DNA of 32,651 bases from a virus: positions 1 to 32,651 of IMG/VR virus record IMGVR_UViG_3300043419_001725. One strand, given 5' to 3'. Position 1 is the first letter of the stretch; every line of letters starts with the position of its first letter. This document shows, one piece after another, positions 1 to 6,493 of this stretch. The position numbers were made by a program, and so were the translations under genes. Below the pieces are notes generated by a model, which was not told the origin of the DNA, searched no databases, and worked only from the letters and a program-made list of their open reading frames with translations.

Positions 1-71
1 AAATTTTAGACGTTAACCGTCAAACTGAAATCGACAATGAAATAAATAAATTAGAAAAAACATTTAAATAA
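1..71 (+). CDS. 3' end of an upstream gene (partial, product unknown)
   Basis: The frame starting at base 3 is open from the left edge and ends in TAA at 69-71. It encodes a 22-residue charged C-terminus (ILDVNRQTEIDNEINKLEKTFK). Its stop overlaps the next ATG as TAATG, the coupling used throughout this genome, which supports it as a real gene end. Nothing can be said about function from so short a piece. Confidence 0.6.
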   Translation, partial: ILDVNRQTEIDNEINKLEKTFK

Positions 72-1162
72 TGAAGAATTGGTTTAGTAGAAACTATAAA
101 ACAATAATCGTATTATCATTTTTAATTCCGATTATAACCGTTGCGATAGTTTCAATTTCCCATGTTACTAAATGGTACGGTATATCAAATCCCGTAACAT
201 GGGCACTTTACCTTTCTGTAGGTATTGAAATTGCTGCTTTATCGGCATTAGCCGCGATTTCCGCGGATATGGGAAGAAAAGTTTATTTCCCATTTGGTAT
301 TGTTACCTTGGTTCAATTCATAGGTAACATTTATTTTGCATATTCATTTATTGACATAACAAGTCAGTCATTCATATCTTGGGTTGAGTTAACATCTCCC
401 TTGGTTGAATTTTTGGGTGTTGACCCAACAGATTTAGTTGGACACAAACGATTCCTAGCATTTTTTGCTGGAGGTATGTTACCAATCATCTCTTTATCAT
501 TCTTACATATGTTAGTTAAGTTTACACAGAATGAAAAGTCACCAAAAATTGAAGAACCAAAGGTTGATGCTCCGTCTCCCGAACCCGTAGGTGAAGAAAC
601 ACCGGTTGTGGATGCAAAAGATATTATTGGTGAGGTATCGAGAGTAAGATTAAAAGAGGAAGATTTAGAACTATTAGAAAAGATTCTTTCAAAACAAACC
701 AAACCAAACTTAGAACCCAAGGAAAAACCTGAAGAGGTTGAGGAAATTGAGATTGATGAACCGGTAAATGAAGTAATCCCTGAACCTACTGTAGTTGAAG
801 AAGTGATTCCTGACCCAACACCCGAGCCAATTGTGGAAGAAGTGATTCCTGAACCAACACCCGAGCCAATTGTGGAAGAAGTGATTCCTGACCCAACACC
901 CGAGCCAATTGTGGAAGAAGTGATTCCTGAACCAACACCCGAGCCAATTGTGGAAGAAGTGATTCCTGAACCAACACCCGAGCCAATTGTGGAAGAAGTG
1001 ATTCCTGAACCGATTGTGGAAGAAGTGATTCCTGAAGTTATTGAAGATGTACCCGTAATCGAACCGATTATAGAAGAACCAATCGTTGAAGAACCAATCG
1101 TTGAAGAACCAATCGTTGAAGAACTTCCCACTGAACAAAGTGAGGAAGAAAAAAAAAATTAA
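71..1162 (+). CDS. Multi-pass membrane protein with Glu/Pro repeat tail (zero-frame product)
   Basis: 363 residues. The first ~150 hold about four hydrophobic segments (roughly 10-32, 45-65, 72-95 and 120-150), so the N-terminal half is probably in the inner membrane. From ~160 the protein becomes hydrophilic and very acidic, with a coiled-coil-like stretch and then 13-residue repeats of the type IPEPTPEPIVEEV, which should form an extended, PII-like, negatively charged arm. The start ATG overlaps the previous stop (TAATG). The frame ends in TAA directly after a run of ten A's, and the -1 frame continues with the same acidic character for ~70 codons (see 1156-1368), so the true product may be ~432 residues. 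I do not recognise the family. Its neighbours are other unknown phage proteins. Confidence 0.75.
   Translation: MKNWFSRNYKTIIVLSFLIPIITVAIVSISHVTKWYGISNPVTWALYLSVGIEIAALSALAAISADMGRKVYFPFGIVTLVQFIGNIYFAYSFIDITSQSFISWVELTSPLVEFLGVDPTDLVGHKRFLAFFAGGMLPIISLSFLHMLVKFTQNEKSPKIEEPKVDAPSPEPVGEETPVVDAKDIIGEVSRVRLKEEDLELLEKILSKQTKPNLEPKEKPEEVEEIEIDEPVNEVIPEPTVVEEVIPDPTPEPIVEEVIPEPTPEPIVEEVIPDPTPEPIVEEVIPEPTPEPIVEEVIPEPTPEPIVEEVIPEPIVEEVIPEVIEDVPVIEPIIEEPIVEEPIVEEPIVEELPTEQSEEEKKN
803..1024 (+). repeat. 39-bp in-frame tandem repeat (EPTPEPIVEEVIP type)
   Basis: Five consecutive 39-base units start at 803, 842, 881, 920 and 959, each beginning gtgattcctga and ending gtggaagaa. They differ mainly at one GAC/GAA codon. 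A 27-base shortened unit follows at 998-1024. The repeats are a multiple of three and keep the reading frame, so copy number can vary without breaking the protein. They also keep the opposite strand open, which creates false antisense ORFs. Confidence 0.9.
1076..1120 (+). repeat. 15-bp in-frame tandem repeat (EPIVE)
   Basis: Three perfect copies of gaaccaatcgttgaa at 1076-1090, 1091-1105 and 1106-1120, preceded by a diverged copy (gaaccgattatagaa). They encode EPIVE repeats continuing the acidic tail of the membrane protein. Confidence 0.85.
1149..1158 (+). other. A10 slippery run: candidate -1 frameshift site
   Basis: Ten consecutive A's, read in the zero frame as GAA AAA AAA AAT TAA. This contains the heptamer A AAA AAA at 1150-1156, the classical -1 slippery form, and the zero-frame stop follows at once. 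Slipping back one base gives TTA ACA GAA GAG and a further ~70 codons. The run could act at the ribosome, act by transcriptional slippage, or be a homopolymer length error in the assembly. Confidence 0.55.
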
Positions 1163-1368
1163 CAGAAGAGCTCCAATTACCCGAGGAACCATCGGAAAAC
1201 TATGGTTTGGAGGTGCAGGATGGGGAGTTAAATAACGAAGATGAAGGGGATATCCAAGAAGAGGATTTAGAAACCCCACAAGGTGAAATCTCTGACATGT
1301 CCTCATCTGTGATTAGAAAAAAGGTAACAAGGAATGTTGGAAATACACAACGTAGAAGGTTTAAATAA
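1156..1368 (+). CDS. -1 frame extension of the acidic-repeat membrane protein
   Basis: After the A10 run the -1 frame is open to TAA at 1366-1368. It reads KLTEELQLPEEPSENYG and onward, staying Glu/Asp-rich like the upstream tail, then ends in a basic patch (SSVIRKKV...TQRRRFK). No start codon of its own fits: the only internal ATG lies near the end. Composition and frame indicate it is the C-terminus of the upstream protein, giving 71-1368 (~432 aa) with one slip. The last 35 bases overlap the next gene, which starts at 1334. Confidence 0.6.
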   Translation, partial: KLTEELQLPEEPSENYGLEVQDGELNNEDEGDIQEEDLETPQGEISDMSSSVIRKKVTRNVGNTQRRRFK

Positions 1369-1951
1369 TAAGGATTTTAATATTGTACGTAGAAAAACAA
1401 AGAAGACACAAATCCTATTATACGATACAACTAGGAGAGCTGATGATTTCATCAGTAAATTAAAATATAGAAAAAACGGTAAATATACCGAAATTCCCCA
1501 CTTTATAGTTACCAAATTAGGTACTGTTTATCAATTATTTGACACTAATCATTATTCAAATACATTTGATGAACCTGAAATAGACAAACAATTTATTAAA
1601 ATTGCAATCGAAAATCTCGGATGGTTGAATAAAAACACCATTACGGGATTTTTGAATAATTGGATAGGTGACCCTTATCGAAGTGAACCATTCGTCCGAA
1701 ATTGGAGGAATTACTACTTTTGGGACAAGTACAATGAACACCAAATGTCTGCAATTTCAGAATTATGTGAACATATTTGTGAAAAACATAACATTGAACA
1801 AAAAATTGTTCAGTCACAGGGTTATTTGGAAAACGCGGTAAATTTCAAAGGAGTGGCGTGTAAATCCAATTATTCAAATATTTATACAGATATAAACCCA
1901 TCATTCAATTTTAGATTAATTTTTAACAATGAACAACAGAAACCAATATGA
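1334..1951 (+). CDS. Degenerate amidase/PGRP-like domain protein (putative)
   Basis: 205 residues. The pattern IPHFIVTKLGTVYQLFD at ~54-70 resembles the central strand of the amidase_2/PGRP fold (HyliarDGtvyql), and GVACKSNYSN..TDINPSFNF near 172-193 resembles its C-terminal zinc-ligand region (GHrdv.pgkCPG..f). The zinc ligands look absent: the first-histidine position reads LLYDTT instead of iHhT, and the later His/Cys are replaced by Lys/Ser/Thr. If the fold assignment is right, the protein is probably non-catalytic, for example a structural or glycan-binding domain. It starts inside the frameshifted end of the upstream gene and overlaps the next gene by 23 bases. The fold call is from motif resemblance only. 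Confidence 0.4.
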   Translation: MLEIHNVEGLNNKDFNIVRRKTKKTQILLYDTTRRADDFISKLKYRKNGKYTEIPHFIVTKLGTVYQLFDTNHYSNTFDEPEIDKQFIKIAIENLGWLNKNTITGFLNNWIGDPYRSEPFVRNWRNYYFWDKYNEHQMSAISELCEHICEKHNIEQKIVQSQGYLENAVNFKGVACKSNYSNIYTDINPSFNFRLIFNNEQQKPI

Positions 1952-2480
1952 CGAGATTAAAGGGATGTTAAACAAAATAAGAACCCTTAACGAGTCAAAA
2001 ATAGACAATTCAAAGAAGGTAATCACTGAAGATTTAGAATCAGGTGATGACCCACAGGAACAACCAACAAATGACGAGAATCCTAATGCAGACAAACAAC
2101 AATACGACAATGTTGAAGTTGTAAACGATGTGGAGGTTAAATTATTATCTACTGACCAAGAGGATATAAAACTAAAAGAAGATGAAAAAACTGGTATCAG
2201 TCAACTTATAGATTCTTTTAGACAACAGGTTTCTCAGTTAGCGGAATTGGACCCCGGATTTACCATTAGTGAACAACAAATTCGTCTTGATGGTAATATG
2301 ACTGATGAGACCGAGATTGGTTTTGTATTCATTGCAGGTGAAGAAAGTGGTTTGTATATAAACGGTGATATGTTGTCAATTGACGATAAAACAATTGAAA
2401 TGTTGGGTAAACTATTAAAGTTCCAACCAATATTTGTTACAGCAATGGAACCATTAATTAGAAATAGAAGAACATCATAA
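1929..2480 (+). CDS. Hypothetical acidic phage protein
   Basis: 183 residues. The N-terminus (~1-70) is polar, with a short helix (IKGMLNKIRTLNESK) followed by an acidic, Gln/Asn-rich, probably disordered stretch. From ~75 it becomes a mixed alpha/beta domain with hydrophobic strands (GFVFIAGEESGLYING). No recognised family. The ATG lies 23 bases inside the upstream gene, and the next gene begins one base after the stop, so it is part of a tight run of small structural-looking genes. Confidence 0.7.
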   Translation: MNNRNQYDEIKGMLNKIRTLNESKIDNSKKVITEDLESGDDPQEQPTNDENPNADKQQYDNVEVVNDVEVKLLSTDQEDIKLKEDEKTGISQLIDSFRQQVSQLAELDPGFTISEQQIRLDGNMTDETEIGFVFIAGEESGLYINGDMLSIDDKTIEMLGKLLKFQPIFVTAMEPLIRNRRTS

Positions 2481-2481
2481 G

Positions 2482-2721
2482 ATGGCATTAAGTAACGCTG
2501 ACGTAAAGGAGATTGAAAAGATTGCAAGAAAAGAAATGAAAGATTTCTTGGAATCGACTCAGGCTCATAATATTGTAATAAAAATTATCCAAAAGGAAAC
2601 AGGTGCAAGGTCTATTGATGATAGAATCGTTGACTTGTCAACTAAGGTTGTGGTTGAATTATTTAAGACATTATGGCAACGTAAATCTTTCTGGGAACAA
2701 CCTCTAAAAAGTGTTAAATAA
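2482..2721 (+). CDS. Hypothetical small helical protein
   Basis: 79 residues, rich in Lys, Glu and Ile, with amphipathic helical character throughout and a Trp-containing C-terminus (LWQRKSFWEQPL). It begins one base after the upstream stop, and the next ATG comes one base after its own stop. Family not recognised. The position between similarly small co-oriented genes suggests co-expression with them. Confidence 0.7.
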   Translation: MALSNADVKEIEKIARKEMKDFLESTQAHNIVIKIIQKETGARSIDDRIVDLSTKVVVELFKTLWQRKSFWEQPLKSVK

Positions 2722-2722
2722 A

Positions 2723-3433
2723 ATGGAAAATAAAAAATATTCCAAAGAAGAGGTAAGTAAGTTAATCGGTTTGGCCCATAAGAATATAACGAAAACTAAG
2801 GGTAAGGAATATTCACCTAATGTCCATGAATTACAAAAATGGATTGACAATTATATTTCAAAAGAGTCGGAAACCGAAGTAACCGAAAAATGGTCTAAAA
2901 AATACAAAAATTCGATTGATTGTAATAACCCAAAAGGGTTTAGTCAAAAGGCCCATTGCCAAAGTTTAAAAAAGAAAGACACCACCGAATCTATGACTGC
3001 AGATGCGTCAGGTTCATTTTCATCGGCGTTTGGTACTGAACCTGTAAGAAGAGAAATAACCAAAATCCACAACCTAAAAGAAGAAGAATTAGACGAGGCA
3101 GCTGTAGCAGATGCTTCAGGACCATATGATGTGGCGTTCGGTGATGGAGGTAAAAACCCACTAAAAATTGGTGGTGTGGATAGTATTAAAAAAAGTAGGG
3201 CAGTTAAGGATAAAAAATTTCCTAAATATGGTGGACCCGGTGGTGTTTATGTTAAGGTTAAGGATAAATGTAAAAAATTCCCATATTGTAACCAAGGAAA
3301 CACAGGGGCTTTAGAGTTTTATGAATCTGAAGGTATTCGTGAATCCGTTCAAAGAATTGCCAAACAAAAAAACATACCTTTTTCTATTTTGGAAAAAGAA
3401 GTGATAAATGAACTAAATAAGATATTTATATAA
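2723..3433 (+). CDS. Hypothetical protein with Cys motifs and duplicated ADASG box
   Basis: 236 residues from ATG 2723. An in-frame GTG at 2711 is possible, but it lies inside the upstream gene. Visible elements in order: helical N-terminus; CNNPKGFSQKAHC (C67-C79), a motif I associate with small conserved phage proteins; two copies of an ADASG-x-aromatic-x3-AFG box near residues 94 and 130; a Gly/Lys-rich stretch; CKKFPYC (C183-C189), followed by NQGNTGALEFYES; and a helical C-terminus. The paired Cys motifs could bind metal. The repeated box may be a linear sorting or processing signal of a virion or scaffold protein, which is inference. Function unknown. Confidence 0.65.
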   Translation: MENKKYSKEEVSKLIGLAHKNITKTKGKEYSPNVHELQKWIDNYISKESETEVTEKWSKKYKNSIDCNNPKGFSQKAHCQSLKKKDTTESMTADASGSFSSAFGTEPVRREITKIHNLKEEELDEAAVADASGPYDVAFGDGGKNPLKIGGVDSIKKSRAVKDKKFPKYGGPGGVYVKVKDKCKKFPYCNQGNTGALEFYESEGIRESVQRIAKQKNIPFSILEKEVINELNKIFI

Positions 3434-3437
3434 TAGT

Positions 3438-4772
3438 ATGGAAAAAAGTATTTTAAACATTATTGAAGAGTCTTTATTAAGTGAGGCAAAGTCTTTTATC
3501 TTAAATGAAAACAAAGACTCTAAAGAGGTATTCCATATTACATGTGAAGGTGAACCTGTAGACACATATGAGTCTGAAGAGGTTGCAATGAGACACTTGG
3601 ATATTTATAAGAAGAAACATCCTGAAAAGGAGTTCATAATTGAAAAAACAACATATAATTCACCATCTGAAATGATTGACAAATTAGAAGAGATGGGTGA
3701 GGAAATAGAAAACAAAGAAAACAAACCAATGAAAAAAAACGTAGTTAAAGGTTTAGGTCAAGCAATCTTTGACGCTAAGTCAAAAGGTCTAAAAGAAATT
3801 AAATTTAACGGAGAAGTACATAACGTCGATGAAATTTATAAAGAACTTGAAGAAGAAGAAGGTTCTTGTAATGAATGTGGACAAGGTTACATGGAGGAGG
3901 ATTCCGATATTGAAGAATCTAATGCGTTTATATTAGCGGCAGACAAAGCTAAAGATGATGGCGAAGAAGAGTTTGAATTCCCAAAAGGAAGTGGTAAAAT
4001 GCACAAAGTAACTCTAAGTAAAAATATCGACACTAATGAGGGTGAAATGGGAAGTTGTAATGAATGTGGTTCTTCATTAAATGAAGAAGGCATGTGTTCC
4101 GAATGTGGAATGGGTTTCAGTAATGAATCTAAAAAAACCACAATAAAAATGACTGAAAATGAAGTTGTTTCATTAATTAAGAAAATAGTTAGTGAGGCGA
4201 AAAAAGACGTTAAAGAAGGTGGAACAGGGGTTTCCGGTGTCTTAGTAACTAAAAGAGCACAAACGGGTTCTAAAAAAGAAAACGACGACTACATGAAAGA
4301 AGTTGAGAAGAAATTAAAAGACATTTCAACTTTTGATGGTAATGACAATCCTGAATTCCCAAAACAAGTTGGTAAAGGTGAAAAAATGGCAATAAATGCA
4401 ACACCAGAACAAGAAGAATATTTTGATGATAATAGAGGTGGTACATTAGCGGATTTAAATTATGACCAAGAACCTTCTGAAGGATTCAAAAAAAGATTGA
4501 AAATGGCGTTGGAGGGTGATTCTAAAATGGGTAACTCACAAGACGCGGCGAATGTTATTCCATCTAAAACAGGTGAAAAAATAGCAAAAACCGCATTAAG
4601 GAAAAAAGAAAAAGAATCTAAAGATTCAGTAATTAGTTGGGGTCACTCTTGGAAATCACCTGAAAAGGTTGTTGTCGTTAAAGAGTCTGAAAAACCTAAG
4701 ATGTCATCAATCATTAATGAGGATATTGAGAAAATGAAGAAAATTATAGGTTACAACAAAAAAACTCAGTAA
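3438..4772 (+). CDS. Hypothetical multi-segment protein with zinc-ribbon Cys pairs
   Basis: 444 residues, mostly charged. C144-NE-C147 is a lone CxxC pair, and C207-NE-C210 with C220-SE-C223 makes a plausible four-Cys zinc ribbon. Two related segments occur: GQAIFDAKSKGLKEIKFNGEVHNV (105-130) and AFILAADKAKDDGEEEFEFP (163-182), each an Ala-rich helix followed by a strand. A helix near 235-256 (MTENEVVSLIKKIVSEAKK) and the C-terminal INEDIEKMKKIIGYNK look like short helical tags. The modular, Lys/Glu-rich build suggests a scaffold, core or virion-internal protein, but this is inference. It starts 4 bases after the previous stop. Confidence 0.65.
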   Translation: MEKSILNIIEESLLSEAKSFILNENKDSKEVFHITCEGEPVDTYESEEVAMRHLDIYKKKHPEKEFIIEKTTYNSPSEMIDKLEEMGEEIENKENKPMKKNVVKGLGQAIFDAKSKGLKEIKFNGEVHNVDEIYKELEEEEGSCNECGQGYMEEDSDIEESNAFILAADKAKDDGEEEFEFPKGSGKMHKVTLSKNIDTNEGEMGSCNECGSSLNEEGMCSECGMGFSNESKKTTIKMTENEVVSLIKKIVSEAKKDVKEGGTGVSGVLVTKRAQTGSKKENDDYMKEVEKKLKDISTFDGNDNPEFPKQVGKGEKMAINATPEQEEYFDDNRGGTLADLNYDQEPSEGFKKRLKMALEGDSKMGNSQDAANVIPSKTGEKIAKTALRKKEKESKDSVISWGHSWKSPEKVVVVKESEKPKMSSIINEDIEKMKKIIGYNKKTQ

Positions 4773-4797
4773 TAATCTTCTTTTTATTTTCTTTTAT

Positions 4798-4816
4798 CCT
4801 TATATTTCAAATAAGG
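4798..4816 (+). promoter_or_regulatory. Small inverted repeat just upstream of the next ATG
   Basis: CCTTAT at 4798-4803 and ATAAGG at 4811-4816 with a 7-base loop. The right arm supplies the only purine-rich AAGG before ATG 4822, so a hairpin in the mRNA could mask ribosome entry. There is no T-run after it, so it is not a terminator on this strand. Confidence 0.3.
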
Positions 4817-4821
4817 TAACT

Positions 4822-5277
4822 ATGGAAAATAGAAAAGACTATATTGAGTTTGATATTTCTGACAAATATAAACACCAAATTGATATTTGGTATCGTACAT
4901 ACAATATAAGTCGTGATAAGATAATACTCTTTCACGACTTTCTTTCTGCATTGCATGATTTAATTGATAATACATTCTTAGGTGTTGATGTTTTATTCGA
5001 TGAATCCGACCAACGAAATCACTTCAACTGGTGTTGGGAAAAAATCATCTCTGATTTTAACAAAGAGAAAATATTTTTTAAAGAAAAAGGAAACCATTAT
5101 GAATATTTTTGGAATTTCTTTTTTGAGGCGTTTTATCTGTCTAAGATGGATGAAAAGGACACCAGAATATCTGAATACTTTTATAAACTATTTGATTTTC
5201 GTTATATAAAATCAAGGTCTGAATTGGACATCCTAACTGAAGTTTATAAATTGTTAGAACAAAACTTGAAAAAATAG
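4822..5277 (+). CDS. Hypothetical protein
   Basis: 151 residues, rich in Phe, Tyr, Trp, Asp and Lys, with predicted helices (KIILFHDFLSALHDLIDN, YEYFWNFFFEAFYLSKM). No signal peptide or clear membrane segment despite its aromatic richness. I do not recognise it. It follows a ~50-base intergenic gap with a small inverted repeat directly before the ATG, so it may begin a new transcript or be translationally controlled. It is followed by another gap with a perfect inverted repeat. Confidence 0.7.
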   Translation: MENRKDYIEFDISDKYKHQIDIWYRTYNISRDKIILFHDFLSALHDLIDNTFLGVDVLFDESDQRNHFNWCWEKIISDFNKEKIFFKEKGNHYEYFWNFFFEAFYLSKMDEKDTRISEYFYKLFDFRYIKSRSELDILTEVYKLLEQNLKK

Positions 5278-5281
5278 TTTT

Positions 5282-5312
5282 TTTTCCGTATATTATATAT
5301 AAAAACGGAAAA
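5282..5312 (+). promoter_or_regulatory. Perfect 8-bp inverted repeat abutting the Hc1-like start
   Basis: TTTTCCGT at 5282-5289 and ACGGAAAA at 5305-5312 with a 15-base AT loop. The right arm ends two bases before ATG 5315, so it either hides the ribosome-binding zone as an RNA hairpin or is a protein-binding operator. No T-tract follows on the plus strand, arguing against a terminator for the gene before it. Confidence 0.4.
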
Positions 5313-5314
5313 TT

Positions 5315-5521
5315 ATGGAAACACTAATTAAAATAAAAGACTTAGTGGAGAAGATGTCTGTTGACACCGCTAAAGTGTATGTAAAAGGGAATAGGAGTGC
5401 ATCTATACGTGCAAGAAAGTATGCACAAGAAATTAAAGAGTTGATTCCTGTATACAGAAAAGAACTATTAAAAGAAATTAAAAAACAAGAAAAGCAGTTA
5501 GAGAAACATGGAGATAAATAA
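5315..5521 (+). CDS. Histone H1-like Hc1 family DNA-binding protein
   Basis: 68 residues, Lys/Arg-rich. The sequence VKGNRSASIRARKYAQEIKELIPVYRKE matches the Hc1 core seen in Chlamydia and Bacteroidetes (typically KGNkaAgtRvRk..qelk.l....Rke). Known family members bind and condense DNA; here it may compact or reorganise phage or host DNA. It lacks the long Lys/Ala tail of chlamydial Hc1, as do most Bacteroidetes homologues. It overlaps the next small membrane protein by 14 bases (ATGGAGATAAATAA), so the two are probably co-translated. The call rests on a short conserved core. Confidence 0.65.
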   Translation: METLIKIKDLVEKMSVDTAKVYVKGNRSASIRARKYAQEIKELIPVYRKELLKEIKKQEKQLEKHGDK

Positions 5522-5690
5522 CATATTCACATTTTTAATGGTTTTGAGTACTATTTTTACATTAAGATTTTTTGTTGAGTTTTTAGTAAAATTATTTTCA
5601 GAAACACCAACCGTAATGAAGTTATCTAAAGTGGACAACGTGTTACTTTATTTATCGATATCTTACATAATCACATATATAATCGTATAA
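5508..5690 (+). CDS. Small membrane protein (two TM segments)
   Basis: 60 residues, with hydrophobic stretches at about 6-30 (IFTFLMVLSTIFTLRFFVEFLV) and 44-59 (NVLLYLSISYIITYII) joined by a short polar loop. It starts inside the end of the Hc1-like gene. Likely an inner-membrane protein of unknown role, and small proteins of this sort are common in large phages. Confidence 0.65.
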   Translation: MEINNIFTFLMVLSTIFTLRFFVEFLVKLFSETPTVMKLSKVDNVLLYLSISYIITYIIV

Positions 5691-5693
5691 CAA

Positions 5694-6149
5694 GTGTTTG
5701 ACAATATAATTTTTTTAAGACCATATTTTTTCTCATTAAGAGAAATTGACAGTAATGTAAGTTTAGATATTAAATTACCAGTAACTTGGAAATTTGAATC
5801 TATTATTGCCCCATATAAGACCCTTAAAACAAAAGTTCAAGATAAGAATGAAAAGTTTACTTTGGTGTCTTTAATTTCACACGCCACCGCTGACGGATAT
5901 GAAATTGTTTTTGCATGTGCAAAAGAAATCATATCAGTTAACAAAGAATTGGAAGAAAAACAAAGGTTGTTTCAATCTAAAATAAAAGAACTTGAGATTT
6001 TATTCCAACACCAATCATTGGATAAACTAAAAGAAATATCATTTATTGAAAATGTCAGACAAGAGAATGAGCCAAGCATTAAATTGGTTGACTCGGGAAA
6101 CGGAGAAAGACCAGAAGGAAATACAGAACCACAAGAAACAATTGATTGA
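5694..6149 (+). CDS. Hypothetical protein, GTG start
   Basis: 151 residues from GTG 5694, four bases after the upstream stop. No upstream ATG is available, and the first internal residues (FDNIIFLRPYFFSLREID) look like a true N-terminus. The first ~85 residues appear to be a mixed alpha/beta domain, 86-130 a coiled coil (ELEEKQRLFQSKIKELEILF), and the last ~30 are polar and disordered. That tail overlaps the next gene in another frame for almost 100 bases. Not recognised. Confidence 0.65.
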   Translation: MFDNIIFLRPYFFSLREIDSNVSLDIKLPVTWKFESIIAPYKTLKTKVQDKNEKFTLVSLISHATADGYEIVFACAKEIISVNKELEEKQRLFQSKIKELEILFQHQSLDKLKEISFIENVRQENEPSIKLVDSGNGERPEGNTEPQETID

Positions 6150-6258
6150 TGAGATTAAAAAAATCGACAAGACCAAAATGTTTGTGGAACCTAAAAAAGA
6201 AAAAATAAGTTTTTTAAAAAAAATTGCGATTATATTCGGAAATGGAAAAGAAAGGTGA
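6052..6258 (+). CDS. Hypothetical small helical protein
   Basis: 68 residues from ATG 6052 (a TTG at 6046 is less likely). Highly charged: an N-terminal MSDKRMSQALNWLTRETEKD helix and a Lys-rich C-terminus. The first 98 bases are shared with the tail of the upstream gene in a different frame, and the last 17 with the next gene. No family recognised. Confidence 0.55.
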   Translation: MSDKRMSQALNWLTRETEKDQKEIQNHKKQLIDEIKKIDKTKMFVEPKKEKISFLKKIAIIFGNGKER

Positions 6259-6493
6259 TTTATTAAATCAATTGGCAATCATATCAGATTTATGTGAAAA
6301 AATGAACATAAACCCAAAGTCAACTACCATGGTAATTGAACTTGACGATTCCACCTATCTTGAAACTTTTAATTATTTTTTAAAGAAATATAAGAATAAA
6401 TCAACAAACCCAAGTAAAACATTTACTATCAAGTTAGGGGTAATTGATATTGTCTTTAATAAGAGTAGTGACGGAACAACTCAGTCCTCTTAA
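6242..6493 (+). CDS. Hypothetical protein
   Basis: 83 residues from ATG 6242 (a TTG at 6224 is an alternative). Looks like a compact alpha/beta domain: a helix (LLNQLAIISDLCEKMNI), a strand (TTMVIELD), a helix (YLETFNYFLKKYK) and a strand (FTIKLGVIDIVFNK). Overlaps the previous gene by 17 bases. Its 3' end overlaps the convergent gene below by 38 bases, with no obvious terminator between them. Confidence 0.6.
   Translation: MEKKGDLLNQLAIISDLCEKMNINPKSTTMVIELDDSTYLETFNYFLKKYKNKSTNPSKTFTIKLGVIDIVFNKSSDGTTQSS

Noticed and set aside
803-1024. CRISPR-like array
   Set aside because: Units are directly adjacent without spacers and are in frame in a coding region.
364-1306. Long minus-strand ORFs (up to 255 codons) opposite the acidic repeat gene
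   Set aside because: They consist of low-complexity Gly/Ser/Ile or Phe/Asn repeats mirrored from the 39-bp repeat. They stay open only because the repeat lacks stops in those frames.
4982-5209. 75-codon plus-strand ORF inside the gene at 4822
   Set aside because: Lies wholly within a better-formed gene in another frame, with atypical composition and no independent spacing.
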